From Dermacentor variabilis (Eukaryota; Arthropoda; Arachnida; Ixodida; Ixodidae), in contig NC_134573.1 of assembly GCF_050947875.1 (NCBI RefSeq), positions 48,618,115 through 48,682,114 on the forward strand: a stretch of DNA of 64,000 nt, given 5' to 3'. Positions 43,140-53,769 of this stretch are shown one piece after another (within the stretch, counting starts at the first letter, position 1; every line of letters starts with the position of its first letter). A program made the translations under genes and the position numbers. The notes below the pieces were generated by a model that made no database searches, was not told the origin of the DNA, and saw nothing but the letters and a program-made list of their open reading frames with translations.

Positions 43140-45451
43140 AACTGGCTGGGCGCCGTCGTCCGCGTGCGCAGGCGATCTCCGGAATTTCAGTGCTGTTCAC
43201 AAATATACGCAGTGTCCTTCGCAACCACGATGACTTTTCCTGTGCCGCCGATACCATATCGGCCGACATCATTGTCCTAACGGAAACATGGCTGAATGAT
43301 TCTGTTAGAAGCACGGAAATCCTCGCTTCGCAAAAGCGGTATTCCATGTTTCACTGTCGCTGTCTTTGATCATCTCGATAGCTTTCACATTGATATTCCT
43401 AAGACACTAGAGCATTTATGTGTGCAGATCACGACTGCATATCAAAATCTTCTATTGTGTGGATGCTACCGTTCGCCCTCTACTGGGATTGGTTTTTCCA
43501 GCGACCTTCATGACGCGCTGAGCGCCGTGTGTGCCAAATTTCCTAATCTTTCTGTTTTTTATTTGGTGATTTTAATTTCCTATTATTGCTCGGTCTAGCA
43601 TTTCGTATACCACTATCAACTCTTCATCAGAATTGTCTAATTTTGTAAATCTTTGTTCCGACTTTTGCTTAATTCAAGTAAAAACGCAGCCTACGAGGGT
43701 CACATCTTCAACATCCAATGTATTAGGCTTGTTGCTAACAGTGGCCCCTGATGCTGTTTCCAAAATTATCAATTTATCAGGTATAAGCGATCATTCTTCA
43801 CTACATGTCATGTTGAACTTCCCTGTTCGAACGTGGCATAACAATATAAAAGTAATATATGATTATGCTAAAGGAAATCACACTGCATTCAATAAAACAC
43901 TTGAAGACTTCCTTGACGAATTTCTGGCAAACTTCGTAAATATCCGTAAATACCAATTTGCAACTTTTCACAAATAAGCTTTGCGAATTAAAGTGAACTC
44001 CGCACTTTTTTTTACTGAATATATGTGAGTAATCGCTTGAGACAGGAGATATACCACACGAATGGAAACTGGCTAAAGTGATTCCACTCCATAAATCTGG
44101 CGACAGGCATTCGCCCTTCAATTATCGTCCCTTATCATTAACTTCCATTTCATGTAAAATCATGGAGCATATAATATTTTGTCAAGTATCTGGTTTTCTT
44201 GAATCATATCCGTTTTTCACGCCTACACAACATGATTTCAGGAAGAAGTTTTCGTGTGAAACACACTTATTATTTTTCAGCAATGAAATCCTTGATAAAG
44301 GTTCAGAGGTCGACGTCATCTTCTTAGATTTTTGCAGGGCTTTCGATAAGGTGTCTCATAGTCTGCTGTTGTATAAGCTTGCTCATCTTCATATCGACCC
44401 AAATGTTCTAGCATGGATTCCTTGCTTTTATCTAATCGCTCGCAGTTTGTCTACGTTAACGGTCTTCAACCTTCTTCAATGTCGGTTACGTCTGAGGTAC
44501 CACAAGGATCGGTACTGGACCCTTGGTATTCCTTGTCTTGATTAATGATCTGCCTAACAACATAAAATCTTCTATCGAACTCTTCGCACATGATTGCATA
44601 CTATACCACCAAATTAAAAACACTAATGATGTGCACTGATTGCAAGCAGATCGTAACTGCGTTACTGACTGGTGTACTAAATGGAAAATGGTTTTAAACG
44701 TATCAAAATGCAAATCCATGCGCTTTTCACGGCAAGGCGTCTCGCCACCAGCCTCTTACAGCATCAACAATGCTTCTTTAGCCCCGGTTACCTCGTATAA
44801 ATACCTTGGTGTACATCTGATGTCAAATTTATCCTGGAACCAGCATATCACCTACATTGCGGGAAATGCGAACCCCATGCTCGGTTAGATAAAAGAAGTT
44901 TTTCTATGCACCCATTTCAGTCAAACTCCTTTATAAAACACTGGTTCGTTCTAAGCTTGAATACGCCGCGTCGATATGGGACCCTCAAGCTAAGTCATTT
45001 ATATCTGTGTTGGAAGCTGTTCCGAACCTTTTAGCTCGTTTTATCCTTCACAACTATGACGGCACATCAAATGTCACACTAATGAAAAACACTTTGTGAC
45101 TACCATTACTTTCATTGCACAGAAAAATTTACTACTCTGTGTTTATTTAAGATCTACAATCTGAATTCTGTTTTGAAAAACGCATTGCTCCTTGCAACCC
45201 CCTATGTTTCATCGCGCTTTGTCCATCCACGCAAAGTGGGCGTTCCACCTTGTCGCACTATCGCTCGCTTAAATTATTTCATTCCAGCTACGTCATCCGA
45301 GTGGAATCACTCTGCAGCAGATGTGGCACTCGCCGACGATCTCGAGCATTTTAAGAATAAGTGTCTGCATTTCTTGTTCATGACATGTGTGCCCTCCGTT
45401 TCGTGGTCCCTCGTGAACTCTGTGCTGCTGATTTCTAGTTTGTCTTGTTAG
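43140..45451 (+). pseudogene. LINE ORF2: APE endonuclease and defective reverse transcriptase
   Basis: Endonuclease blocks are visible: VLFTNIRSVLRNHDDF, IIVLTETWLNDS (43268-43305), LCGCYRSPSTG, FGDFNFP (43563-43583, shifted) and SGISDHSSLHV. The linker and first RT blocks are deleted near 43975-44040. RT resumes with WKLAKVIPLHKSGD, FNYRPLSLTS and FLDFCRAFDKVSHSLL. The catalytic box reads FAHD (44582-44593) instead of FADD. Frameshifts lie near 44480 and 44890. The C-terminal end (45173-45451) matches the end of the LINE at 59-60 kb in type. Confidence 0.8.
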
Positions 45452-45720
45452 TTCTTCTTCTCGTTTCTCGTTTTTTAGCTTTCCATGGATGTGCACAATT
45501 GCACAAATCTGTAAATCTGTGAAATCTGTAAAACTCAATGCAGTGAGCTATGCATTGCTATGTATGCAATGCTATGCTATAATGCAATGATATGTAATGC
45601 TGTGACCCATGAATGTATTTTCATTTCTTGTTAGCTGTGTTATTGTATGTCTTGTTCCCGTCCCCTCAATAATGCCCGCAGGGCCATGAGGGTATTTGAA
45701 ATATATAAATAAATAAAAAC

Positions 45721-46509
45721 TGAGCTTAAGTTGGCGTAGGGATATGGTGCGGGCTCAAGATTTGCGGGCATGTCATGGCAGCGACCTCTTCCCTAAAGAT
45801 ATGGCGTAGGCCGCCCCCAGGAGGTGTCATATAGACCTCAGAAGGGTTTGACGAAGCTTGGGCGTGCAGTTCTTCACGGATGATGGAGGGAAACAAGGCG
45901 CTTAGCTCGCTGTCGCTAGACGCCTTGAAATCAGATGTGTCAGGGTGTAAGCGGAGCATATGAAGCTCGTCGAGACGCTGACAGCTACTGATGACGTCTG
46001 CGATGGTAGGGGGGTTCATTACCCCAGGAGCATCGAATGGCACAGTCCCAATACCCTTCAGCAGGTGGCGTACACAGTCACTCTCTGCCATCGAGATGTT
46101 GACGCGGCGGCAGAGGGCGAGGACGTCCTCTAGGTACGAAGTATACGACTCGCCCGAGTGCTGAACAAGCTCAGCAAGCTTCTTCTTGTCGATATCGGAG
46201 CGGACAGACGACTTTGCGAAAATCTGGTGTAGGTGTGCTTTAGTTGACGACATCGATCTCAAGATTGTAAAACCAAGTTTTCGCGACGCCGGCTAGGTTG
46301 AAGGCGACGTGAGAAAGTTTTACAGATTCTTTCCAGTGGTTAAAGTCACTCACGCGCTGGTACAGCTCCAGCCAGTCTTCAACGTGGTCACCTGGAAGTC
46401 CAAGAAACACCGCTGGATCCTTCTGAGAGGTGGTGTCCGTCCAAAAAGGTATTCCCGCAAGAGCAGGCAAGGTGGATGTCGTGGTATTGGTCAGATGTTC
46501 TTGGGACAT
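45721..46509 (-). pseudogene. G5 gag N-terminal part
   Basis: Starts at the methionine of MSQEHLTNTTTSTL (46509), about 105 bases after the primer-binding site. The first frame shows FLGLPGDHVEDWLELYQRVS. A shift near 46250 leads to SYTSYLEDVLALCRRVNISM and VRHLLKGIGTVPFDA, the same gag type as G1. It ends at the LINE junction at 45720, with the rest at 41385-41800. Confidence 0.85.
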
Positions 46510-46614
46510 GGTCGAGTGCAGTTGGTAGATGCGGTGACCCGAGCGAAGCTCCAGGGATGTAGCGTAGATTAAGCTGTAGAGAGACCGGGAGTGACAGGAC
46601 GAGTAAACCGGACA

Positions 46615-46751
46615 GCACACTCCACCACTTTTGAGCCAAGGGTTAGGCAGCCAGTCTCTTCTTTATTCCCTCGAGAGAGAGCCCCGCCACCAGGCCCCAA
46701 AACGGCGATAATAAGTATGTACACGTGAGAATATGAAGCGTATGAAAAATG

Positions 46752-46755
<4 letters not shown>
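46615..46755 (-). repeat. G5 5' LTR and primer-binding site
   Basis: The LTR (46629-46755) carries gggaataaagaagag, a likely polyadenylation signal, and ends ggctcaaaag. It is followed by tggtggagtgtgc (46615-46627), the primer-binding site. Its outer end abuts a TA array. Confidence 0.75.
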
Positions 46756-46797
<42 letters not shown>

Positions 46798-47026
46798 CTA
46801 TGGTGTTGGGCTGCTGAGCACGAGGTCGCGGGATCGAATCCCGGCCACGGCGGCCGCATTTCGATGGGGGCGAAATGCGAAAACACCCGTGTGCTTAGAT
46901 TTAGGTGCACGTTAAAGAACCCCAGGTGGTCAAAATTTCCGGAGTCCTCCACTACGGCGTGCCTCATAATCAGAAATTGGTGTTGGCACGTAAAACCTCA
47001 AATATTATATATATATATATATATAT
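46756..47026 (+). repeat. tRNA-derived SINE between TA arrays
   Basis: The unit 46796-47007 begins ggctatggtgttgggctg and holds a B-box-like gggatcgaatcccgg (46829-46843) at T-arm position. The body continues through ggtgcacgttaaagaacccc and ends cgtaaaacctcaaat. The first bases of the tRNA head, including part of the A box, are missing. TA arrays lie on both sides (46756-46795 and 47008-47026). It resembles the most abundant tRNA-derived SINE type I know from hard ticks (possibly of the Ruka type). Not a functional tRNA gene. Confidence 0.75.
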
Positions 47027-47289
47027 CCTGCGTTTGCGTTATGAAACGAATAAGAAATAATAATACATGTTTCAGTGCTATATTAGGTTCTTGCGCAAGA
47101 ATTTAGAGGTAAATAACGTCATCACGTGGTAGTGAAATGAATAGATACGTACAAGAAGCGGCCACACAAGCACTGTATTTCAGCTCAAGATTTACCCTTT
47201 TAACCGCCGTTTACGAGTCTTATTTGGTTAATTTATTTTGGCAATTAATTCCAAGAACGAGTATGCATCATTCACATGTTTGAACGTTC

Positions 47290-47660
47290 TTTCTATCTGC
47301 CAGTAACGGGCCAAGCTGAACAAATGCCTTTCGATGTTCGGGCGAGTTCCTTCTTTGGCCAGTAGGGGACCAGCGAACTATGATCCATAATAAAACACAG
47401 AGCACTATGGGGATACAATAGCCACCAGGTGGTCTGTGGTATGAGGAAAGATGTAATAGTTGCAGAACATCCATGGGGGAATGCGGTTGTTTTCTCGAAC
47501 TCAGGGATACAATCACGACTCAATCGCAACCAAAGGTCAGTGGCACGCCTCGTATTGGGCGGTCAAGGGAAGATTACAACTGAAGCTTTACAACGTGATA
47601 TAGGTTGGACAAGTTTTGAAGTCAAGAAATCTCCGCGCAAAATTGATTTCAGAGAGTGAC
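47290..47660 (+). pseudogene. LINE ORF2 fragment (post-RT region)
   Basis: The segment NRNQRSVARLVLGGQGKITT followed by EALQRDIGWTSFEVKK (about 47525-47635) resembles the 'LNRLQRSVARLxLG ... EALxGExGW' region downstream of RT in arthropod LINEs. The frame is open only from 47429 and no other domain is visible. It could belong to an I- or R1-like element. Confidence 0.45.
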
Positions 47661-48226
47661 TGAGGATAATGAAATAAAGTAAATGGGCTGGGAGCACAAA
47701 ATTTACTCCCTCCAAATATTTATTCATTCACTTATAATCTGTGGCGCCTGGATAACTACGTCCCCTTTCATTCATTTATTCTTCAAAACGTGAAGTGTGG
47801 TTTCTAAATCTCCAACCTAAATAATAAAATACAGGAATATGCAGCAGCACAACAGAAAGCTGTAATACAGACATACACGCAATACCCTATCTCAGAGTCA
47901 CTGGAAGCATAAAACCACGCTATCACGGTACTGATCATTTTTTGTAGAGGAATGCTTTTACCACATTCGCGGTGCTCATTATTTTTTTGTCGCAAAGCAA
48001 TGCTTGCAACATATTATTAATAGAAACACAGCGAAGGAATGCATGACGTCCATTTTAGATCACTTAACAGCGAAAAGAAGGGTGACATTGACACGAGTCC
48101 TTCGGAGTTACTTGTTATCATGAATGCAGCAGCAGTGAAATTAAACGGCCGGCATACCAGTGAACAAAAAGTAAGTATAAATTCAAACCAGATAGTGACA
48201 GAGCTGCACACGAAATTACAGCTGCG
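47661..48226. other. No gene recognised; upstream region of the lipocalin-like gene
   Basis: AT-rich, with no clear TATA box in a defensible place. A small open frame, 48039-48230 plus, ends just before the signal-peptide exon and may be 5' UTR. Confidence 0.4.
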
Positions 48227-48319
48227 ATGAATGCGGTCGAAAAGAAGCTACTCTTCGTCTTCTTGGTATTCGTCGAGCCGGCTACGAGAGCATCATGCGA
48301 ATCAGTCGATACCTTTGAG
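48227..48319 (+). CDS. Lipocalin-like secreted protein, exon 1 (signal peptide)
   Basis: The exon starts ATG at 48227 and encodes 31 residues. A basic start and hydrophobic core (KKLLFVFLVFV) are followed by small residues and a likely cleavage near ATRAS. The mature start is CESVDTFE. It ends exactly at a codon boundary before a GT donor (gag|gtaatg, 48320). The next exon begins in the same phase at 51125, giving an intron of 2805 bp. Tick salivary lipocalins usually have this plan: signal peptide, a few residues, then a D-x-F/W motif. The ATG could also be an artefact, but signal peptide, donor and phase agree. Confidence 0.55.
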
Positions 48320-48684
48320 GTAATGCCTTCTACACTGCAGACATATGCTTCGGTGCATTGTTCTCTAAAATGTGACGTACTGTTCGCATTCGTTACCCGG
48401 CTCTCCGTGTGTAGAAGAAACTCAAGAAGACGTCAAATGAAATGAGGCACATTAAATTCGATGTGGATCGCTTAAGATAGTGCAAGTCGGCATAACTATA
48501 CTGATAAAGGAATGAAGTATTATTTGGCAGTCTAATTATACTTTTATAATTTTATTCTAACCCTCTCTCCCAGAGATAAATTATCATCATTTTTCGATTT
48601 GAGGGAATCGAACTTGTTTCTGGAAACTAACCTGAACCTGCACAATCAATTACGATGACCATAATATTCCCGCCAAAATTTTAC

Positions 48685-49015
48685 TGCACGAAAGGGAAAA
48701 ACTGTCATCTACCCAACGGGAGTACGAACGTACAATGACAAAAAGAACGAATGTCTAAGAAAGAAATCTTCACCGTTCACGAAAATTAATCCCGGTCCGT
48801 GATTCCAACCTGGGAGCAACGCTTTACCGGGGCTATCGCTCTAACTCGAAGCACTGGGGCATTGAATACGCTAATATCTTCAGTGTAACTGCGTAGGCCG
48901 GAGGAAAGCTCATGAAAGGCAAAATTATCTTCTACCCAAGCGTAGGACTATTTTTCTCTCACATGAACTTTTCTGCGCCTTGAAGTCTTCCGCAGGACTT
49001 ATTTGTCAAACAGGC
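48685..49015. repeat. Dispersed repeat with degenerate tRNA-like segment
   Basis: The block includes aaactgtcatctacccaa (48700), a tRNA-like part ccggtccgtgattccaacctgg (48794-48815), and a second related string attatcttctacccaagcg (48924). It ends with ccttgaagtcttccgcagg. The last part matches 50315-50420 in layout. It is probably a tick SINE-type family in decay. Confidence 0.45.
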
Positions 49016-50314
49016 TTGGGAGAGTCAAACTGCACTGCTCGGACTATCCCAGGCCGCTGCGCAGGCCATTTGAATCCTGGCCTACAGGACACAAGCATCC
49101 TTCCCCTATTACCTCGTAGTGAAATAAAGTTTCTACAACTACTATTTGTCGAATTTTAGGGCAGTTTTACGCATGCGCTTTTACGTGGCGCTTTTTCTGG
49201 CACAGTTGACTAGGGAGCAATATTTTCAAATGTGCCCGAGGACGTCTTTATAAGATATTCTTTTCGGCCATACATTCCCCAAAGCAGCTAAGAGCAAGCA
49301 CATAGCACATTCTTTAACACTTCAGTATCCATCTGCTTGTGTGTCCTACACTTCGAATGATGTAACGATCACTGTGTTCTGAAAATATGGGCAGGCGTTA
49401 AGTACTATGCAACCAGCCTATTAGATAATGACATGTCGCTAGATGGTGTAGTGAGATTTCGAACGTTGCAGGCACGTAACTGAGTTCGTCATAATATTAT
49501 GCGTGTAATTCATGATCGCATGGCCACGCCGGCGAGCCCCCCATGGGCAAAAAGTAGGCTGACCAAGATAACATCAAATTAATTTATTTGAATAGATGAC
49601 AGATATACGAAATTGCATTAATTTTCGTTGATACTAGGACGCGTGAGTCAAAATTTCTGGCTTATGATATGTAAATGAGGACGCGGCACGTTTACATTTG
49701 CACATTTTAGTTAGAATACTCCTTGACTGTTAGTGGTATTGTGCAAGCAGCAGAAATCTGTATGCATGTGGCATCATTATCTGCCGAACCACTCAATCAT
49801 TACAGGGCTTTCGATGTTAAGTACAAGCATTACTGCATTTATCAGGTTACCTGCAAATGGTTAGTGAATTTCACTTAATAAATGGGAACCTGCGTTTTTT
49901 CCTTGTACCTAAAGGTACATGAATGCCTCCTGGCCCTTCTTTTTCTCAATGAAATTCGAAGGGTTCATATTTCAAAATGACACGTTAATAGTGCTGATAT
50001 ATGAGGACATCTTTACAGATGTCCGCATATACTATAACGAAAGAGCGCAAGAAACCTGGGGTGCTAAGCTGAGCCAATAGCGATGGACACTAACACAAAG
50101 CTGAAACGATTTCTCAGTCAGCAGTATAAATAGCCTACTTGTTATTGAAGAAATAACTGAACCACTAAAATTTGTTATCTTTACAATTTACAATAAAAAT
50201 TAGTTGTCTTTACAATATTACAGTATTACTTTCTCTATTACAATATTACTTTCTCCCTTTACGCTAAAACTACGGTTACGCATCCTGTATACGGCCTTTT
50301 CCTATACTGTAACG

Positions 50315-50420
50315 TTAAGGGAAAATGAGACATCCACCCAATCGTAGCAATTGCTACAAATTTCCTATTTTCCCTTAATGAATTCTTTCACCCTTGCGTA
50401 TTTCCGCAGAACTATTACGT
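50315..50420. repeat. Second copy of the repeat at 48905-49015
   Basis: The strings gacatccacccaatcgtag, ttttcccttaatgaattct and cccttgcgtatttccgcag follow in the same order and spacing as the related strings at 48924-49000. Confidence 0.5.
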
Positions 50421-51124
50421 TATACTTTAACGTAATCAATACAATATAACCCAGCAGTTAGTGCCCGAAAAATTGTGACCTACGGTCTTGTAGGTTTGCG
50501 ATCTACGTAGATTAAAGAAAGGAAGGGACATATTTATTAAAACTGAGGCAGCTCCCAAAGCTTTACTGGAAAAAACTGCTGATATGACGCTAGCAGTATA
50601 AAAAATATGATCTTTACAAGTGCCGCAGGACACCATAATAAAGGCTAAGCCAATAAGCAAGGTAAGTTTTAGCAGCTACAGAAGCGGATATTGCGTGTAC
50701 TCATAACCTCAGGAGAGATGGAAGCCTCCAGAAGTAAATATTATTGTATGTAATAAAATTAGGCCAGAGCACAAAAAGTTAGCGTTGCATAGGTCAAATA
50801 AACAGGCTACACTCTTGAAACTGATCAACAAAAGTGGAACAGAAATACGATTCAAAATTGTAACTTTCACTGTTATCAGGAAGGCATACAAAATTAAATC
50901 AGAAAACTAGCGAAAAGATTTCACTATAATCGGTTCTATAAAGGAGCCTTGCATGTTTTTACAATGTACACTAAATAACATTGTCAATCACGATGACGTA
51001 CGACAACTAAGTCACTTTCATACTTTCTTACCATTGTTTTGCCATCTGTACAGAAGCATATTTTGCGTGTAGTATTTCTTTTCTCTCATACTTTTTTGGA
51101 CATAAAGCTGCTCTTCCCGTGCAG

Positions 51125-51285
51125 GTGATTAGGGATTTGCCTCATGTAAGAGCTGTTTACGCTTTGCCCACTGAGGGAGCAGAGGATCAGCTAGGATGCC
51201 TACGTGCGGATTTGACAACATACAACGCTAGTGCTGGGAAAGCTTCCTACTTCTGGTCCTGGATAGATGGAACAGGAAATAACAA
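51125..51285 (+). CDS. Lipocalin-like secreted protein, exon 2
   Basis: The exon is preceded by a pyrimidine-rich tract and cccgtgcag acceptor and followed by a GTAAGC donor at 51286. It is open in the phase left by exon 1 and encodes 53 complete codons plus two bases. The protein (VIRDLPHVRAVYALPTEGAE, then LGCLRADLTTYNASAGKASY and FWSWIDGTGNN) fits the early strands of tick lipocalins: hydrophobic strand, acidic turn, Cys-Leu, polar strand, 'a.Y.W'. Such proteins bind histamine, serotonin, leukotrienes or other host mediators in saliva; the ligand here is unknown. The remaining exons were not found and may lie further downstream or outside the window. Confidence 0.6.
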
Positions 51286-52289
51286 GTAAGCCACCCGTGA
51301 TATTTGTCCTTTGTTTATGTGACTTTTCTATTTTGCAGTTCATCAATAGCGAAAATAGTGCTAGTTCTGCGAAGGGAGAATGTTGAAATTCTGAAAATTG
51401 CGTGGTAACTTTTTCACGTCATCAATAAGCACATATGTTGCTACATTGTAAACTCTTAGCCATTACATTGTAGGTAGGATGTTTCTGTCACCGTATTTGT
51501 CTTCGTATGGGGAAAACTAAATTTCTGAGCGAGTCTTAGGCGGAGTCGTTGCTGTCATTGTCCAGATGGAGGGACTGTCAGCCCATTACGGGAACCGTGG
51601 TTCTGAGCCGAGGTGACTAGACCCGTTGACTACTTTTTTTGAGATCTTGCGACAGTGGCCGTGGTTTGGGACAAGCTAACACGGTAGAGTAGCCAAGCTC
51701 CTTCAGCGGCAAGCAAAGTAGGCTCTATGGAGAAGAAACACATAGTGAAATTGCCTGCACAACGCTATTCTATGTGCGAAATGCTGGCTAATTGTTCGAG
51801 GCAAGAAGTTCAGGGCACAAATTGCTCAGGGTTCTTCTGCTCATCTCGCTTCCTCCCACACGGACACGTGGACCACTTGTTGGCCGACTTGCGGCTGCTG
51901 AAGGAGGGCGACCTCGGCTTCCTGCGGAGTACTTACGATTGAGAGGGTCAATAAGTAAATGAACAAGTGCTATTTAGCAGATTTTAAATTTACAACATCA
52001 TAATCTGACAGCTCGTACTGACTAGCTTAAAACCCAAGCCTGTCTCAATGTGTTCCAAACCACAATAGACCAAGACCCTACGGCTCCTTTTCTGCGACGT
52101 GTACTTGCGCCCACGCCTAGCAAACCAGTCGGTCGCGTCCCACGCTGTGAGGAACGTGTTAAGATTCGGCCACAATATGGCCAGCCTCAACAAAAAAGCC
52201 AGCTCTGCCTTTACCCACAAATTCGCAGCTTCCTAGAATGCCTTGCAAAAGGAAGAAGGTCATTTCCGGGCAACGCCTATTTCATTTAT
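51286..52289. other. No gene recognised downstream of lipocalin exon 2
   Basis: I searched for a third exon with a lipocalin-type 'YYtDYxxC' region and found none. The frame at 51727-51942 plus (ending VDHLLADLRLLKEGDLGFLR) is not a family I know and has no splice sites that link it to exon 2. Confidence 0.4.
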
Positions 52290-52600
52290 TCATTAGGGTG
52301 TTCTTATTTGGTGCGCTCTTGCCAAGAAGCACACAGCAGACCTTGCCTAGAAGGTGAAGCAAGAGTGGCTGTGACGAAGAAGCGCGCATTTTATATGCAA
52401 AAATGGGACATGACGTCTTTGCTAGATGGTAACAATTGCGTTTCATCAAAAACTTTGGATTTCTTGTCGAGAGTATCCTGTGTTTTGTAGAGGAGTAGAT
52501 CCGCCATTCGAGAAGTATGTTCATCGACGAAATGAAAGACCAAATGGCAGTGACTGTGCGCAACATTTCCACCCTGTTGTGGCGGTGATAGGTACGACTG
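52290..52600 (-). pseudogene. Possible Ty1/copia-like pol fragment
   Basis: In one minus-strand frame the text reads HFVDEHTSRMADLLLYKTQD, then TLDKKSKVFDETQLLP. The order 'h(v/i)...R.K.d......yk.......(v)FDE' recalls the end of copia integrase ('...FGCxAYVH...RxKxDxK...GY...RDVVFDE'). No other copia domain and no LTR were seen, so this is a weak call. Confidence 0.3.
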
Positions 52601-53769
52601 TTTTAGAGAACAGTAGCCTTTATTGAGTCACCTGCGGAACGATCATTGCTGTCTGGGGGCCCAGCGCATATGGGTGCATTTTGAATCGAGCCGGCAGGAG
52701 CTGAAGGCTGCAAGATGCGGTTGCCGATCGGTCTGGCGAAGAGTTTTGCGATGAAGTTGCAGCGAAGACAGTTTGCACAAACAGGTCCTCACCTATTTCA
52801 GATGGCAACAATGGAAGCTAGTGTCTGAGTTACTTTAATATAACCCAACGTAGCATTTTGTAAGGCGAGTCCCACGTAACTTGCGCCAAAAGGTAAAAAT
52901 ATTGGAGTGTTACGTAGAGGGGCGTAAACCAAGGTAATGCTTTTTGGCGCTGCCTTGAGCAATTGACAAATCTTTTTTTTTTATTTCGCGCAATAACGTA
53001 ATTGGTTTTAATTATTTATTCATCTCTCAAATCATTTAATCAAAACAAACCTGGTAATCAGGAAATTGTAGGCAATGGTGAAAAATACAGGATCCATCTT
53101 TCTGTCACTCAATACGTGAAACAAAGTGTTTCTACAAGTTATAAAGAAAGCCAGTGAGACACAAGAATGTGCCGTGCGATTAGTCACGCGGAACTTTAGA
53201 GGCTGTATACACAGTTGGAGGCGCAACGTAGATGCACCAACCTGCCAGACATAAACAGGCGTTTGAGAAATGAACGATTATAAGACATTTTGACAACACG
53301 AACTGTAAAAATTGTTCATACGAGCAACATAACTTCCCAATGAAAAAAAATATAAGCAAACAAAGCAATGAAAACATGGTTCATTCAAGTGTGATCCAAA
53401 TAACATCGGTCATCCTTGTGTTACGATATCAGCAGTCAGGTTATTGCATTGTGCGACCGTTTTAAGAAAAAAAAACGAACATGTTCAATAATTATTTCTT
53501 GTGAGAAAGGGTGTTATGCGCCTCGAATGTCGCTTCCGTCGAATGTAAGCCATAGAATAGGGAAAAATATGTGATATATGGCTATCTTGTAATGACTGCT
53601 CAATGGCGGAACAAAATTTTTGCAGCGACAGTTATGGATTCTTTGTGCTTCAGACGGCAATCGACGAAAAATCTCCTTGACAGATCAGCGCGCGTATGAA
53701 ATATAAAGAAATTTACAGCTCATTATTTTTTCATGCTTTCTAGCTTACGAATGTTACTCTTCTTAACAT
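52601..53769. other. No gene recognised
   Basis: AT-rich DNA. A minus-strand frame at 53377-53180 begins with a hydrophobic, signal-like stretch (MFSLLCLLIFFFIGKLCC), but there is no supporting downstream sequence or donor that I trust. Confidence 0.4.

Larger units (their letters stand above)
41804..45719 (+). mobile_element. CR1-like LINE inserted in G5 gag, antisense to it
   Basis: A plus-strand non-LTR element has a 5' region with a partial tandem monomer, an ORF1 starting with a 2A-like motif, an APE-type endonuclease, a damaged reverse transcriptase and a 3' end tttgaaatatataaataaataaaaac. G5 gag stops at about 41800 and resumes at about 45721. No clear target duplication was found. 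Internal deletion and stops make it inactive. Confidence 0.85.
37051..46755 (-). mobile_element. Ty3/gypsy LTR retrotransposon G5, full length with two nested insertions
   Basis: Read from 46755 down: 5' LTR, primer-binding site, gag (broken by a LINE), protease, reverse transcriptase, RNase H, integrase (broken by a foldback element), 3' LTR. Removing the two inserts leaves about 5.2 kb. Both outer ends abut TA arrays. The lineage is that of G1. Frameshifts and stops in gag, protease and pol mean it is dead. Confidence 0.9.
48320..51124 (+). other. Putative intron with repeat-derived segments
   Basis: Between the two lipocalin-like exons lies AT-rich DNA with two copies of a small repeat (48905-49015 and 50315-50420) and a degenerate tRNA-like segment (about 48790-48850). 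No other coding signal was found. A missed small exon cannot be excluded. Confidence 0.45.

Noticed and set aside
41804..45719. Exact target-site duplication of the nested CR1-like LINE
   Set aside because: Flanks caattgag and actgagct share only a few bases; I could not define a convincing duplication.
46796..46860. tRNA gene on the plus strand
   Set aside because: Only the B-box half of a tRNA-like head is present, followed by a typical SINE body.
52050..52490. 146-codon plus-strand frame
   Set aside because: No family features; it overlaps the possible copia trace on the other strand and has no promoter or splice support.
53180..53377. Minus-strand signal-peptide-like exon (MFSLLCLLIFFFIGKLCC)
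   Set aside because: Hydrophobic starts are common in T-rich DNA. No donor or downstream coding sequence supports a gene.
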